From: Pisaster brevispinus
Taxonomy: Eukaryota; Echinodermata; Asteroidea; Forcipulatida; Asteriidae
Length of the DNA: 64,000 nucleotides
Direction: 5' to 3'
Assembly: GCA_023634235.1 (NCBI GenBank)
Contig: JAMKCF010000004.1
Location: 24,560,527-24,624,526, forward strand
Shown piece after piece: positions 22,160 to 34,485 of the stretch (the stretch's first letter is position 1; each line of letters begins with the position of its first letter). The translations under genes were made by a program, and so were the position numbers. The notes beneath the pieces were generated by a model. That model had not been told where the DNA came from. It ran no database searches and saw only the letters and a list, made by a program, of their open reading frames with translations.

Positions 22160-25100
22160 CAAAAAGGAACCCGACATTCCTTCTACTATAACCTCGTTTC
22201 CTAACGACTTAAAGTGATCAAAATGGCTCGCGTGCCTTGACTGTCATTCAGGACTGGTGTGGATTTTACGCCATTTTTAAATTGGATTATATCAGCCGTA
22301 ATATATAGGGCACTGCAGGCAGAGATTGATGCTCCTTCCCGAGCGATCAATATTCGCCCAACAAAGAGACGTTTGGTAATTCATTAAAGAAAAACATATT
22401 TTTCAAGAAAACACTTTAATATGAACTGGAATTATTCAGAAGCGTTGGTCACAATTATTTTTAACAAAGGGGTCGTATTTGCTTTTCATTTTTTGTCGAG
22501 TTTCATAACATGAATCATTTATTGCCAATGATCCTTCAGCTTTTGTTTGTTTGTCAGGGTGGTTGGTTGTTTGTGTGTGTGGTTCAAAGGCATTTCGTCA
22601 TGTCAATTTCAATTACACAACAGAGGAAAAACCATATGTGTTTTACGCGTGCTCTACGACGGATTTTGTCAATTTATGAAACATTTATAATAGATCAGTT
22701 GTGACTGGAGCCGAGAGCTCGGTTGAGCTAGGTGCACTTGAGGGTATTGCGCGGGTGTGATCCACATATAGCAAACCAAGCGGCAAACATCAACTTCAGA
22801 CAACCGGACCAGTCAGTCATTTTTGTGGTTTCGGTGAATCCCTGAGGCAACGAAACCTTATAACGTCTCAATTTGTCATGAGCAATTGAAATGCACCTCT
22901 CCATTCGAAAGGGAGTGATTTGTAATTCGCTTGATGTAGTCACGTCCCGCAACGCTCAAAATGCCTTGGGTAAATTTCTCGTTGGAAGTCTGTGTTACAG
23001 TGCATGGTAATAACGGGCACTTTCTTTTATAGACGTTTATTATTTTACATTTGGGGCTCGATATGGGGGCATGGTGTACCCCCTATTGTTTCTTCATTGA
23101 GTGCTCAGAATCTCAATAATTCTTTATTTAAAGGATTTTGGGGTGTACCTCTGTACACGAGGAAAATAGTGTGTTTAACTTCTTTTAAATATCTGTTTTC
23201 ACCCCACCCCCTGTTTTTTGTTTAGTTTTTTTTTAAATAGTTTTGCTTACAACTAACCAATCAGAAGCCGAGTAGAGATAGGTCTGGCCCCGTGCTGTGT
23301 AATGAGAGTGAGTGTATTGATTATTGCTGTGTCCGTATTCAGGAACACGACCTGATGAGAGTGTAACGTGATAATAAGCGCCGGTGGAAACTCCACGCAA
23401 GACACCGTGATTGGTTTTTATTTTCTCCAAAGCTCAAACCTACGCAATTCAGCAATAACTTAAAGCTGTGGCCTTAAATTGGACTCGGAGCTTGTGAGAA
23501 ATTACGGATGGAAATGCACGCCTCGGCTGTGTCCGTTTACTGTGAGAAACTGCAAAACAAACAATTCAGGGCGCTGAAATGAAATCAACATGTTTGGCAA
23601 TTTTGTGACCTTTATTTCTCCATTCACCCGGTCGGTACATTGTGGAAACTGTCAGTCACCTGGGAGTTAAGGACTAAATTGTGATACACGAAGGGGCTTC
23701 CGGAGCGTTCAATTTACTCCCCCATCTGCTCAGGATCTGACTGCATATTGAATTTGCAAAATTGTGGAGTGCGTCCAAGCATATCATTTCGTACTGTAAT
23801 TCACCGTGCTGGGTCGGCAAAATTGATGATGTGGTACAGGAGGGTTCTTGTAAAACTATAAAGCAAAATCATCAGGAAGTTATTTTTCCTGTAGAAAAAT
23901 ATTCAAAAAAGAACTGATTTATTTTGAACTTTGGGATTAGTGTTGCTTTCATTTACGATATATTGGGCAGAATAAGGTAGTGCTCACTGCTAACTTTCAT
24001 TCTGCCACCGGTGATTCTGCAGAAGAAACACTCACGTCATACCAGTTGTGACGCCTCAAGCAGTGCGCTAACTTTTTTATTCTGCAGAAAAAAGCTCTCA
24101 CGGTGCACAGCTGGAAAACCTTGGGTGGGTTGTGCTTTCGTTGATTCTGCAGAATAAATCCTTACGTAAAACCATGTTGGGAAACATCATGCAGGCAGTA
24201 AACCAACGATGTATTCGTAGGCCCTTAGGTTTTAAGGCATTGCTTGGTGAGGTATCAGTGTATATTCAGTTTGCGGGCCACCATACTTTGCTGTGTTGAC
24301 TTGTTTGTTGAGAACTTCTCTTGTTATTTCGCCTATATATGCCTGTGAATTTGCTTTCACATGACTCTGTAAAGTACTGAGTGTACAGTTCTTAGCACAC
24401 ATCGGTGTTTGGTGTGTGGGTAAAGTTTGCCAATAATATTCTTTATAATAGGCATTCATAATGCGCCAAATCAATCTAAAGAGATGTTCAAGGCACAGAG
24501 AAGCAGACAATGTAACAAAAAATATATCCCCAAGGCGCATGTATAGCATCTATAGTAACACATTTATAAGGAAAACATAACGATTCGTCAGTTGACATTT
24601 TCTTGACGGTTGGTATTCCCCTGGGTACGGTAGTCTATATATATCTAGACGTCCCTATTGTACTGTCTAAAGTGATTACGAAATCGACCTCAACGTCGAT
24701 AATATGAACAACAAACCATTTTAAGCAATTTCATACTCTTCTCTTGTGTACAAAATGATTAGGCCTGGAAGGTCCACGAGGATGGCTTTCATGTTCTTGT
24801 AAAAGTCTATGCCAAGATTTGATTGATACTGAGTGTGTGGTTTGGGTATTTTTTAGTTTTGTACCAATTAATGATTGAAGGGCTTTTATGAAATTTATTT
24901 AGCCTTTGTAATTGGGAGAACTTAAGCAAAGTCTCACAGGGAAAGAACACAATCAAAGGACACTCTGCATTAGAGGAAGTTAATGTCAGTGTGGTTAACT
25001 TGATTTATATGCAGGAACTACTAAGTGATCAAATTGGTAATGTAATTCTACTGGAAGACTTAACTACAATGGGTTTACATTGAGTCCGTCAACCCACCCT

Positions 25101-26190
25101 TCCATATGCGGTTACGGGGTACTTCCATTGTTGGTTCCCTTTTCGGAGGAAATCCTCTGTGGGGCACCACTAGAACAAATAAAACCTTGTGGGGGTATAG
25201 CATTGTTCCATGTACCCCCATAGGTTGGCGTGTGCAAGGGCAACAATTTACTAGTCCTGCCGGCAAGAGCTGCTTAAAGGTGTGGTCATAGACTGGTAAA
25301 TTCTCCAAAAACCAATGACCACAAAAACTTACTTGAGTTGCTGATAGTGTAAACTATTATAAGAAAGGATTCCTCGGATAATTTTTCACCGCGCAAACTT
25401 GCCAATGGGAGCAGTAAACAGGTGCCTTTAATTGGTCTAGTTTCGGCACGAGATGGAATTTTCTATTCGTTTCTCTCCAACAAAATGTCAGATTATGTTT
25501 CACTGGTAGAAACTGATAGTAAGGTTTGTAAAGGAACATAAATTACTCGTTCTTGATCCATATTTACCGAGTTTACTGGAAACTCACAATTATAGATTTG
25601 TTTTCCACGAAATAAGTTAATTTAACGTCTGTAGGTCTTCATGTTGTTCTTTGTCAGCCTCATGAAATAGAAATGTGACGTCATAAGCCTTGGTACTTAA
25701 CTGCGTGGTGATTGGCCGTTTATAGTACACGACTAGACCACGTGAATTCTGACCGGATCGTGATTCTAAATTTGTCTCTTACCCCACGCAAAGGCATGTT
25801 GAGTTTCACAAACTGTGTTGGCCGTAAACGTGTCATGAAATCGTGAAAAATGGTTCACATTGTTAACATTTTCCTTGATAGCGTAAATATTTATCACAGT
25901 TTTGCAGTTACACCATGGCGTCTTCTTGCTTAAAGACAGCAAACTGCATAGACAAATCGACAAAAAGAATAGATTCGAGAATGTTAGCTTTTCGCACAGC
26001 ACCACGCAGTAATGAACTTAATGAATGTTTATCACAGTTGGTTGGCGTGAGTCGCGGGTGTACATTAGAATTTATTAAAATGTGTGCCAATTATTTTGGG
26101 TTTCTGAATTCAATGCAAACATGTACCATTTATCCTGTAGAGGATTTTAGGGGTTTTCTGTACAAAAGCAAAATAGTGTGTCATTGAAGT
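22160..26190. other. Intergenic DNA without recognised genes
   Basis: It holds three loosely repeated attctgcagaa blocks (24,010-24,165) and single-copy AT-rich sequence. Short open frames at 24,232-24,549 (minus) and 25,915-26,187 (plus) have no recognisable motif, and no support beyond being open. Confidence 0.5.
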
Positions 26191-26194
26191 ATGG

Positions 26195-26345
26195 GAACAT
26201 TGCATGAGGGATACCCTCTGCTCCATATCGGGAACTGCTCATTCGTATCGGCAGGTCCCGTTCCCCATGAAGTCTTGGTGACAGTCCTGCTCAAGGACAC
26301 GCGTGCTAAGACGGGCTAGAATTCGAACCCACATCCTGACTCTGG
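26195..26345 (-). mobile_element. SINE-like fragment, minus orientation
   Basis: On the minus strand a B-box-like gggttcgaattctagcccg is followed by gtgtccttgagcaggact, as in the tRNA-derived SINEs, and a different body. The adjoining gataccctctgc motif recurs at 38,469. Confidence 0.5.
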
Positions 26346-26356
26346 CTCAGCTGCAC

Positions 26357-26421
26357 CGCCCCCTCCCACCACCACCACCACCACCACCACCACCACCACC
26401 ACCACCACCACCACCACCACC
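26357..26421 (+). repeat. (CCA)n microsatellite, about 20 units
   Basis: A near-pure cac/cca run directly after the SINE-like fragment. Apparent poly-Pro or poly-Gly frames here are repeat translations. Confidence 0.95.
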
Positions 26422-27824
26422 CAAAAAAAGCAAACTGGAAACCGAGGTCATCGCCCGCTCAGAAAAAAAATCACTAGGTAAAACTGTAATTTCTACCTCC
26501 ATGGTAAAATGAAATAAATCGAAGGTGAGGATTTTAACGCAAAATATTTCCACCGAGTGCCCGGCCGGCTGGCACAAAAAGGTGATTGGTGTAGGAGTCC
26601 GTTGATGTTGTCTCAGCGCCCCTTTTAAAGTTTGAATCGGAGGTTTTTTTTTGTTTTTTTCTAGGGTGCTGATCTGCTTCATGTGATCAAAACAAGTCCT
26701 GGGCCTGTATTGATTAGGGTTTATGATATCGTTACACTTGGATGTGGATTTTATACTGAAAACAATAAAATACTTAACTTGGGCTGTTGTTGTTTTTGTT
26801 AGGTAGACTGGGTACTGCGATGTACCACTTTCATGTAGTTCATTGATTATTGTAAACCGAATCTCCCTAGTTTAAGTTGGAATGTTTTTTTTACGTAATT
26901 TCATACTTTTTGCAGTAAAACCCATTGGGCACACACACCCTGGTGGTCTGTTATCCAGAGGAGCATCAGGCTCCCTTTTGTTCGTATAGGGTCGACAGCT
27001 TTACCGGTGAATTGGTCCCTGGCTTCGAGTTGAAGATATTCGGCAACCATTGTAAATAATAGCAATGTAATCAATTAATTGAACACGGAATTGTCGAGCC
27101 TGAACGTGTTTTCCTACGCTTTACATTGGTTAATATGACGCCGGATGGTTGGGGAAGGAAACCAACCACCGCAGTACAACTTTAAACATTGCAGCTTAAG
27201 TGGTATCGCCTTGATTGGATGACCCTTGACCTTTGCCGAGGTGTGGAACGACACAATACGGGCATTAACCCGGATCAACAACGCCCGTCACGGTATGAGT
27301 ACGTGCTGATCGAATCAGTGGGGGAATCAAATTTTGCAGGTAATGAATCATTGTAAAAGGACAATTTGTTTTGCGTCGCTGTTAATGTAGCTCTAAACCA
27401 TTGTCAGATAGAGTTTTGCCAGAGACATCAATCATGGATTCGTGACAAGCTATCAGATAATAAATCAGGCTATCAGGCCTATGTCGTGACTTATTCTCAA
27501 AGTTGTGGTTAAATTTCTACAAATCACGGAAGTCGGTGTTGACCATCGGATTACTGTACCTAATCCCCTGCTATAATAATTAAACAATAAGAAATTCTTG
27601 CATCTCGATAAAAAAAAAATGCCCAATTTCGTTCGCTTAGCATAGGTATAAGCATGTTACACGACTGGATGATGTTGCATTTGGCGCTGGTGCCCTTATA
27701 GCTTGCTTAGTACAATTGCTAAACAATTACAAATAGTTACACGTATAATGTTGTTAACGTCAGAGCAACTGGTGCCCTTCTTTTACTTCGTAAATTAAAA
27801 CAAATTATATGTGGCAATTCTCTC

Positions 27825-28215
27825 TACAGAAAAACGTTTTACCTGAGTGTGTTTTGCGAGCCTTGTCTTTTGCAAGTAGTTGCTTTGCAAACCTTGTTTT
27901 TCTAATAATGCTTTGCAAAACCTTGTTTCTCGAGTGTGTTTTGCAAACTTTTTTTTTGCGATACTTGTTTTGCAAAACCTTGTTTTTTGCTTCAAGATGT
28001 TTTGCAAACGTTGTTTTTCGCTATGTTTTGCAAAACCGTGTTATACAAGTAAGTTTTGTAAACCTTCTTTTTACAAATATGTTTTTGCAAACCTTATTCT
28101 GCAAACTTTTTTTTTGTAAGTATGTTTTGTAAACCGTGTTTTTTGTAAGTATGTTTTTGCAAACCTTATTCTGTTAACTTTGTGTTTCGTAAGTATGTTT
28201 TGTAAACCTTGCTGA
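27825..28215 (+). repeat. Degenerate minisatellite, ttttgcaaaccttgttttt
   Basis: About 12 irregular units of 28-34 bp with the core tgttttgcaaaaccttgttt. The array lets long reading frames persist on both strands, but their composition (Cys/Phe/Lys-rich) reflects the repeat. Confidence 0.85.
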
Positions 28216-28529
28216 ATTATAGCCTTTAAAAGACATGTTGAAAGGTTTGCAAAACATAGGTCTGATACCCGCATGAATGCATGAATGCAGTTAATCCTTG
28301 CAGTGGCACTGACCAGGCCTGCGAGAACGAATTTTTGCAAAGGGGTGCTGATTTGTTCAAGGACAATTGGCGTGAGCAGAGCGCAAAGCCATTATGGCAT
28401 GTGGTCCTTGCCCGCTTGTCGTACGTAAATCTCTCTTTTTTTGAGGGGGGGGGGGCAGGATTATTATTAGTGTAATTTGCAAAATGATTACCCCAAAATG
28501 ACTTGCTTTCACAAGGCGAATGAAAAGAT

Positions 28530-29612
28530 ATTTACACTCAGAGAACAAAAGGTAAAAAAAAGTTATGTAAAAAAAGTTGTGTAAGAAATTACTTAATTGA
28601 AGTAAAAGGCCACGAAAAAATTTTACTAAAATGTTATTTAAAAAAATAAAAACATATTCAAAGGATAAACTTACTGTTTACTTTATGTTTTGTAAAGTTA
28701 CCAAAGTTAAGAGTAAACTTTACATGTAATTTGTAAGTTTTACAAGGAAGTGGTAAAAAGTTACCGAAATTGAAGTAAACTGGTCCACGTGAAAACATTT
28801 TCCCATAATGCAAATGTAATACACTCGTGCATGTATAAGCATAGAGTAAGCAAGTCGCAGGCACACATAACAATCCAAGATGGACGGGGGTGGACAGAAC
28901 ACTGATGCTGCAGGGTTTTGATGCTTGGAGTTCGCGTGTTCAAAGTTGCAAGGGGGACTTTGGCTTTATGGTCGTCGTGGAACAACAGTCTGTCGAAGAG
29001 GGAAAGGACTCATCCAGGAAAACCATGGCGTACTAGCTGCAAACTTTCAACTAGAAGGCTTCAGCACTGGGGTTAATTAAACCGTCGAAAAGGTCTGATT
29101 AAACCAACCGGCTCTTTTCAGAGCCAGCACCTCATTCCAGAAGAGATTTTTTACCTTGTCTGCCGGGCTGACCCCCCCCCCCCCATTTTTTACACTGTTG
29201 CTACGAGTATTTTTTTCTGTGTGTATGTCGCAAGAACTAACTTACCTGCTTACCCACTGATTTGTTACAATTTCCCAAATTATTTTTAGCAAGGTATTAT
29301 ATACAATAAATAAACTTATCTAATACCGAAATAAAGTTTGACACAACTATTTACTAAGATCTTATCTTTTACATTGTAACGAGGTAAAGCCATACTTCAT
29401 AATTGGGTAATGTTTTACATAACTGCGGTTTACCTAACAATTCAGTGAATAAATTTACCCAATATCGAGGTAAAGTTTTACACAACTATTAACCAAAACC
29501 TTACCCAACCCCTGTTGGGTAAAATTTTACATAACAGTTATGAGGTTCACCTGCAACCTCTCAATTAGGTAAAATTTTACACAAGCTGTGTAATGTTTTC
29601 TCTGTGTGTAGT
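28530..29612. mobile_element. Possible TIR element rich in gtaaaattttaca motifs
   Basis: The left end acactcagagaacaaaaggt and the right end (ending ttctctgtgtgtag) are loosely inverted. Both flanks have many ttgtgtaa/gtaaaattttac motifs. The middle (about 28,860-29,140) is unrelated single-copy sequence. The boundaries are uncertain. Confidence 0.4.
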
Positions 29613-29727
29613 TTTCAAGACTCTTGCAGTAAATTACTAGAATCCGCTTCAAATTGAAAAATATTTCCAAGGCTAGTTGTTTTACGTACATTTATCGTCC
29701 TTTTTCGTTAATATTGTCATTTAATAG
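29609..29727 (+). repeat. 120-bp direct repeat, left copy
   Basis: It starts tagttttcaagactcttgca and ends near atattgtcatttaata. It is about 90% similar by eye to 30,007-30,126. Confidence 0.8.
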
Positions 29728-29805
29728 GATTTGAAACTTAGCATGGTGGAAGTATAACTAAGTGAGGTTTGCGGTAACACCATGTGAAAATCTCTTTTGA
29801 GTAGT
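29728..29805. repeat. Small palindromic element (gcggtaacaccatg), arrangement B
   Basis: It contains ggatttgaaact and ggtggaagtataactaag (the complement of the outer part of arrangement A), then gaggtttgcggtaa and the 24-bp centre in the opposite relative orientation. Partial relatives occur near 40,966 and 46,411. Confidence 0.65.
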
Positions 29806-30006
29806 GTAGGTTCTGAAAAGAACCGGTGGTTTACGACTCAACATTTCGATCAGTATGCTCTGATCGTCTTGGACTTGCACGGTCTTTTGAACGTGACTAC
29901 AGGGTACCCAGTCAAACTATTGCTTACTCCGTTATGGTCCAAAGACCTTTGTGGTCAGGATATTTTTGACCCCATTCATACCGCTCGAGTTTGCTGAAAA
30001 GATGTT

Positions 30007-30126
30007 TAGTTTTCGAGACTCGTGCAGTAAATTACTAGAATTGAGGTTCAAGATGAAAAATATTTCCAAGGCTAGTTGTTTTACGTACAATTATCGTCCC
30101 TTTCGTTAGTATTGGCATTGAATAAC
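30007..30126 (+). repeat. 120-bp direct repeat, right copy
   Basis: It contains gtagtttt-like start, ccaaggctagttgttttacg and gttagtattggcattgaata in the same order as the left copy, 398 bp downstream. Confidence 0.8.
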
Positions 30127-30404
30127 ATAATATGTCAGGTTCAGAAGTGATAAGTCCCAAGGGAACAAGAAGTGCCTCTCGTTAACAGCTTCCTGGTAAT
30201 TGTTATGTCGATTTTTATTACAAGCATGAACCAAGTATTTGTAAAGGCTTTGATAGATCATTACTAATTTCCCCCTTCACAGTTGACTTGTAGATGTTAA
30301 TAGCGATTAATTTATTTAGCTTGAATGTAAACTTATTTTTTCATCATAACAAGGTCAAAAACTTATCAATTAATCAGTGAGCAATTGGTTGGTTTAATTC
30401 CGAA

Positions 30405-30485
30405 GTTGGTTTATTTCTGAAATATTCGTTTATTTCTGAGTTGTTCGTTTATTTCTGAGTTGTTCGTTTAATTCTTAGTTGTTTG
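30405..30485 (+). repeat. 18-19 bp tandem repeat, about 4 copies
   Basis: Unit close to gttcgtttatttctgagtt; the last copy is diverged. Confidence 0.85.
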
Positions 30486-31359
30486 TTTTTTTTATTTCGC
30501 TAAGTACTGTGTTGTATGACGCACAGTGTGTTCCTCGCGCACGGTGTTTTCCCATTTTCAAAAAATGCATTGTAAAGGCAAGCCTTTTATTAATATTTTT
30601 AAAGAGTTTCTATACGCAGTATTATTATTTTTCATTGTTGAATTATTTACATCCTTTATCGGCTTGTATTTATTTTAACTTTATGAAGGACTCAACTTTT
30701 AAAACAGGTGGTTTTTTTATTTAAGTATTTCTTACTGTGTTTTTCTTTTTTTCTCTTCTTTTTTTTGCATATCACTTTGTTTTGTGAAAATGTTTATTTT
30801 TTGTAAGTGCCTTGAATATTTGTGATTTAATGTATGTTTGCTTGTTTGTTTGTTTGCTTTTGTGTTTTCTGTTTTGTATTTTTGTATTTTTGTATTTTGT
30901 GATTTTTAATAAAGGCATGAGAAAACCACCTCTTTTGAAAAATAGGACTATACACAGAAAATCCCTGCCACCCTCATTCAAGACTGCATCGTACGCATTT
31001 CTTTTACGGAGATTATGTACACACAGTCAGTGCCGAATATGATTTTTTTTTAAATAATCAATTATATGTATAAAAACATGTTACACGTAAAATATAAACT
31101 GTTAACTTTTTCAAAGATTTCCGTTCATGAAACATATTTACTAAAAGTAGGGGTGCTTTCAGTGCTGTAGTCCGAGTCCGAGTCCGAGTCCTCCCAACCG
31201 AAACCTAGTCCTCTTCGGTCCGAGTCCGAGTCAACAAAAATGGACTCGAGACCGGGCTCGATTCCCTCAGCCTTGGGTGCTTTAGTATATTCAAGCTCCG
31301 GGTGTTTTAGTATATTCCAGCACCCCGCGTCCAAAAAGTTGGGGTGCTGCAGCACCCAC

Positions 31360-31400
31360 AGCACCCCCCCCCCCCCCCCACACACACACACACACACAGG
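31360..31400 (+). repeat. Poly-C followed by (CA)n
   Basis: About 15 C's, then nine to ten CA units. Just before them is the hairpin ggggtgctgcagcaccc (31,340-31,356). Confidence 0.9.
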
Positions 31401-34269
31401 TTCAGCACTCTTATACGTTAGAGGACACCTATTGTACTTTCTGTTGTTCCTGTATTGAAGCAATCCCCATTGGTTTTGTACACAAATGACTAGTGAGGAC
31501 ACCTGAAAACAAAGAACCGACTAGTGAGGACCTATTGTCCCTATTGTAAAATGTCCTCGGAGGGTTGGCAATACAAACACACTCTTGCGGGCCTGGCACT
31601 GACATGCTTTCGTAAAGGTAGGCCTAAGTGATCAACATAAGAATACGCAGTCATTTGTTTGAATAATCTGAACATTGTTTGTTTAGACGATCTTCCCTTC
31701 AAAGGAACTCGGCAAACCCCCACAAGGGGATATATCAAACACCAAGCTGGAAACAGCCAGTCTCTCTCATACAAACATTAGTTTATAAACGTCGATCTAT
31801 TTGCGCAATATTGTTATAAATTGTATTTTAGGATTACTGCACACGACATTATTTATTCTAGTCATTGCGAAATCAGCGGTTAGCTTGGTAGGATATGAAC
31901 CAACAATCTTGTTGTCGCATGATGTTTCCTCAATACAAGTAAAACTTTGTTTCTTCTTTTGCATCTAATTTTTCGTAGTGATTTTATATTGAGCTTTGTC
32001 TGCTTTGGGCGGGTCTTGGGTGAGTGAAGTGGGAGGGGGAGGCTAGTTGCAAACTGGTGCTCTTAGGCCCGCATGTTTTGTATGCCGTCATGGTCTGACT
32101 CAATATTAATTAAGCTGTGTATTTTAACAGCGTAATCGAGAGCAAATAAAGGTTAAAATATGAGGCATGTTGGATAATTTTCCTAGTAGCTCCAGAAAAT
32201 TCCCTGATATATGTAGACACTTGCGACGAGGTTGATCTTTCTGAACATATTCTAAGACTGCCCGGTCGGCCACGGGTGCACAGTTTTGGTAATTGTATAA
32301 TGTGTTTTAGAACACGGTGAAACTTATCCAAATGATCTTTGCCCCTCGCATATCATCAACGCTGTAAGTCATCCTTGCTAGTGTCCCAAAGGCAAGACAG
32401 AAACAATTTACTGGTCGTTCAAAATATATCTATAGGTTGACCTCTCTCTTTTTATTGAGAGATTGTGAGATGGAGGGGCCTGTTTTCACTTGGTTGCTGG
32501 ACGCCATTTTCGGTCCAAATGCAGCACTACCCAATGTGTAGTCTAGTCTGGCACCCTGGAGTGTGCCCACATGCGGTGTTTTTCTTTCTTCTTTTTTTCA
32601 CCGATATAGCTTAATTTAACCATAGTTGTCGCAACTCTTTCATACACAGCTCTGGGTTGACTGTGTGCCCTTGTAGAGCGCCCTCGCCTGACACTATTAA
32701 AGACAGGTTGTGCTGTTTCTTTTGATCAGTGGCAGCAGTGACTCAACCAGAGGGGGCATCAAACATCCCCCCCCCCCCCCCCGTTGCTCAGAACGCTTGC
32801 GCATCCATTTATAGATAATTAACTATTATGGCTTGTTCGTTTTTCCTCACAACATATCTGTAAACTATAATTATAAGACTGTCTGGAAACCCATAAATGT
32901 ATGGTTTACTACATCAACTAATATACGAGTCACGTGTCCTGCACTTATTGCAAATGATTTCTCCTGCATGGTAAAGTGTGAAGCTTACTTAAATAATTGG
33001 TGTCCCCCCCACCCCCCCCCCACCCCCGCCTCTCATGCTACTGAGTTACAAACCATCCAGACACTGGGCTTATTATATGAGCAGATTTTACAAAGAGTTT
33101 AGATTGACATTAAGTGCAAATCAATCTTTGCTAAGCAAAGTGTGACGTCACAATCATGGCAATTATTGCAGACCCATCTTAACATGATTCGTAGCGCTTT
33201 ATTAAATCGAGCCCGGGTTTATTAAGTTTCCATCTCCAAATCTATAAGCTTCCTTTCTTCAAGACAAAGACAAGAACATACCAGTTTGGTTCACATCTGA
33301 ATCAAGCGACTTCGGCTACGGCCGTCAGCTGCAGCGGCGTCGTTGAAGACAAGGCCTTTTCAGAGATCTAGCCATAGCCACGACTAAATCCGCTTAATCC
33401 TCATATTGCCCGGGATAAGATTTTGGGGATTAATCCAATCCGTGGAACCGACCATGTTAAACTTCTGCGAGGTAGGAGGACTTTTTCCCCATTATGTTTC
33501 AATGTTATCCGACACGGTATAACTCCAAGTGCAATTTATTCACGTAAAACGAGATTCCCGTCATGTGAAATGAGATTTCGTTGTTTGACACGAGGTTTCA
33601 AGTTGCTCGAGTGTACACTCGAGAGCCAGAGTCTGGCTCCTAAGTTGATTAATATGCCACCCAGGGCGAATGAAGTCGAGATTAAAGTGAATCCAAGGAG
33701 GAACCTAGAGGGGGTGAAACTTGAGGCAAAATCCACTTTGGTGTTCGATACCTGTTTCGAAGGACAGGTGTTTGGAGGTTGTAATTCAAAACGAATTAAA
33801 AATAAAACTGCTAGCCTATTTTTGTATGAACTTAACCGCTGACAAAAATATGTTACCCTGCCTCCCTAAACTTCGATCAAAGTTGGCCCAGTTTTCATCA
33901 TGATGGCCCGCCAACCATTTTATACTCAGCACGGTACCCTTACTTAGCCGATTTGCTCTGTGGCCCCTTGACTTTTGACAGGTGTCAAAAACAAAGTCAA
34001 CAGGTCAACAACATTGTGTTTTCCCCTCCCACTTTGTTTGAGTGCCCAAAGACTTGATACCATGCCCGACATGTGGCAGAGGGTTTCCCCCAAATGTTCC
34101 CATACTTTAACACACACTTTTCCATCTTGTACTGAAGTAACTTTCCCCCTCCCCCAAACCTATATATATATAAAAAAAAAATTATAGATTTCCTGAGATT
34201 TGCAGGAAAAAAGACATAATAGGAGGGGGCACACCATGCCACATATCGAGCATCAAATGAAAGACTTAC

Positions 34270-34485
34270 CTTAATGTCGTCAATGAGTTTAGGATCTTCG
34301 GGAACACTGTCACCAATGGCCAGAACCAGACCTGTGTAGCCGTTGTTAATTAGCGTGACTGGGGCACGGTTCCAATTCCCGAGCCGTGGGGGTGGCATAT
34401 CCATCATGAAGGCGCTGCCAAACAGTGTGACAAACACTGTGATACTGAAGGGTCTAAGGAGGTGCAGAGGGCTGTGTCGCATCAT
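34270..34485 (-). CDS. First coding exon of a CLCA-family protein (partial gene)
   Basis: The 72 codons from MMRHSPLHLL contain a hydrophobic signal segment (about 12-27), then APVTLINNGYTGLVLAIGDS followed by VPEDPKLIDDIK. The frame ends exactly at a consensus donor, AAG|gtaagt. The pattern signal peptide, L-NNGY-GLVVAI, VPED-LI-IK is the N terminus of the CLCA (calcium-activated chloride channel regulator) family, whose members are self-cleaving metalloprotease/VWA proteins. Only this exon was found. The following CLCA exons (HExxH-like metalloprotease region, VWA MIDAS) were not recognised by eye down to the GPCR gene on the same strand. Either intron 1 is very long or this is an orphaned fragment. 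A second Met follows directly at 34,480-34,482. Confidence 0.7.

Larger units (their letters stand above)
30130..34269. other. Intergenic or CLCA intron 1
   Basis: If the CLCA gene is intact, this is its first intron. It contains T-rich DNA (30.4-30.9 kb), a gagtcc triplet-like repeat (31,170-31,235) and simple repeats. A 139-codon frame at 33,423-33,842 (plus) could not be identified. No CLCA exon 2 was recognised. Confidence 0.45.

Noticed and set aside
24232..24549. A 105-codon minus frame that might be a CLCA exon
   Set aside because: It shows no CLCA motif and no suitable splice sites at matching positions.
26303..26682. Poly-proline (plus) and poly-glycine (minus) proteins
   Set aside because: They come from the (CCA)n microsatellite, with no flanking domain.
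29609..30126. LTR pair of a small retrotransposon
   Set aside because: The 120-bp direct repeats lack TG...CA ends, primer-binding site and coding interior; a local duplication is simpler.
33423..33842. A 139-codon plus-strand frame
   Set aside because: No recognisable domain, no promoter or splice context, and mixed composition. I leave it as an unexplained open frame, not a gene.
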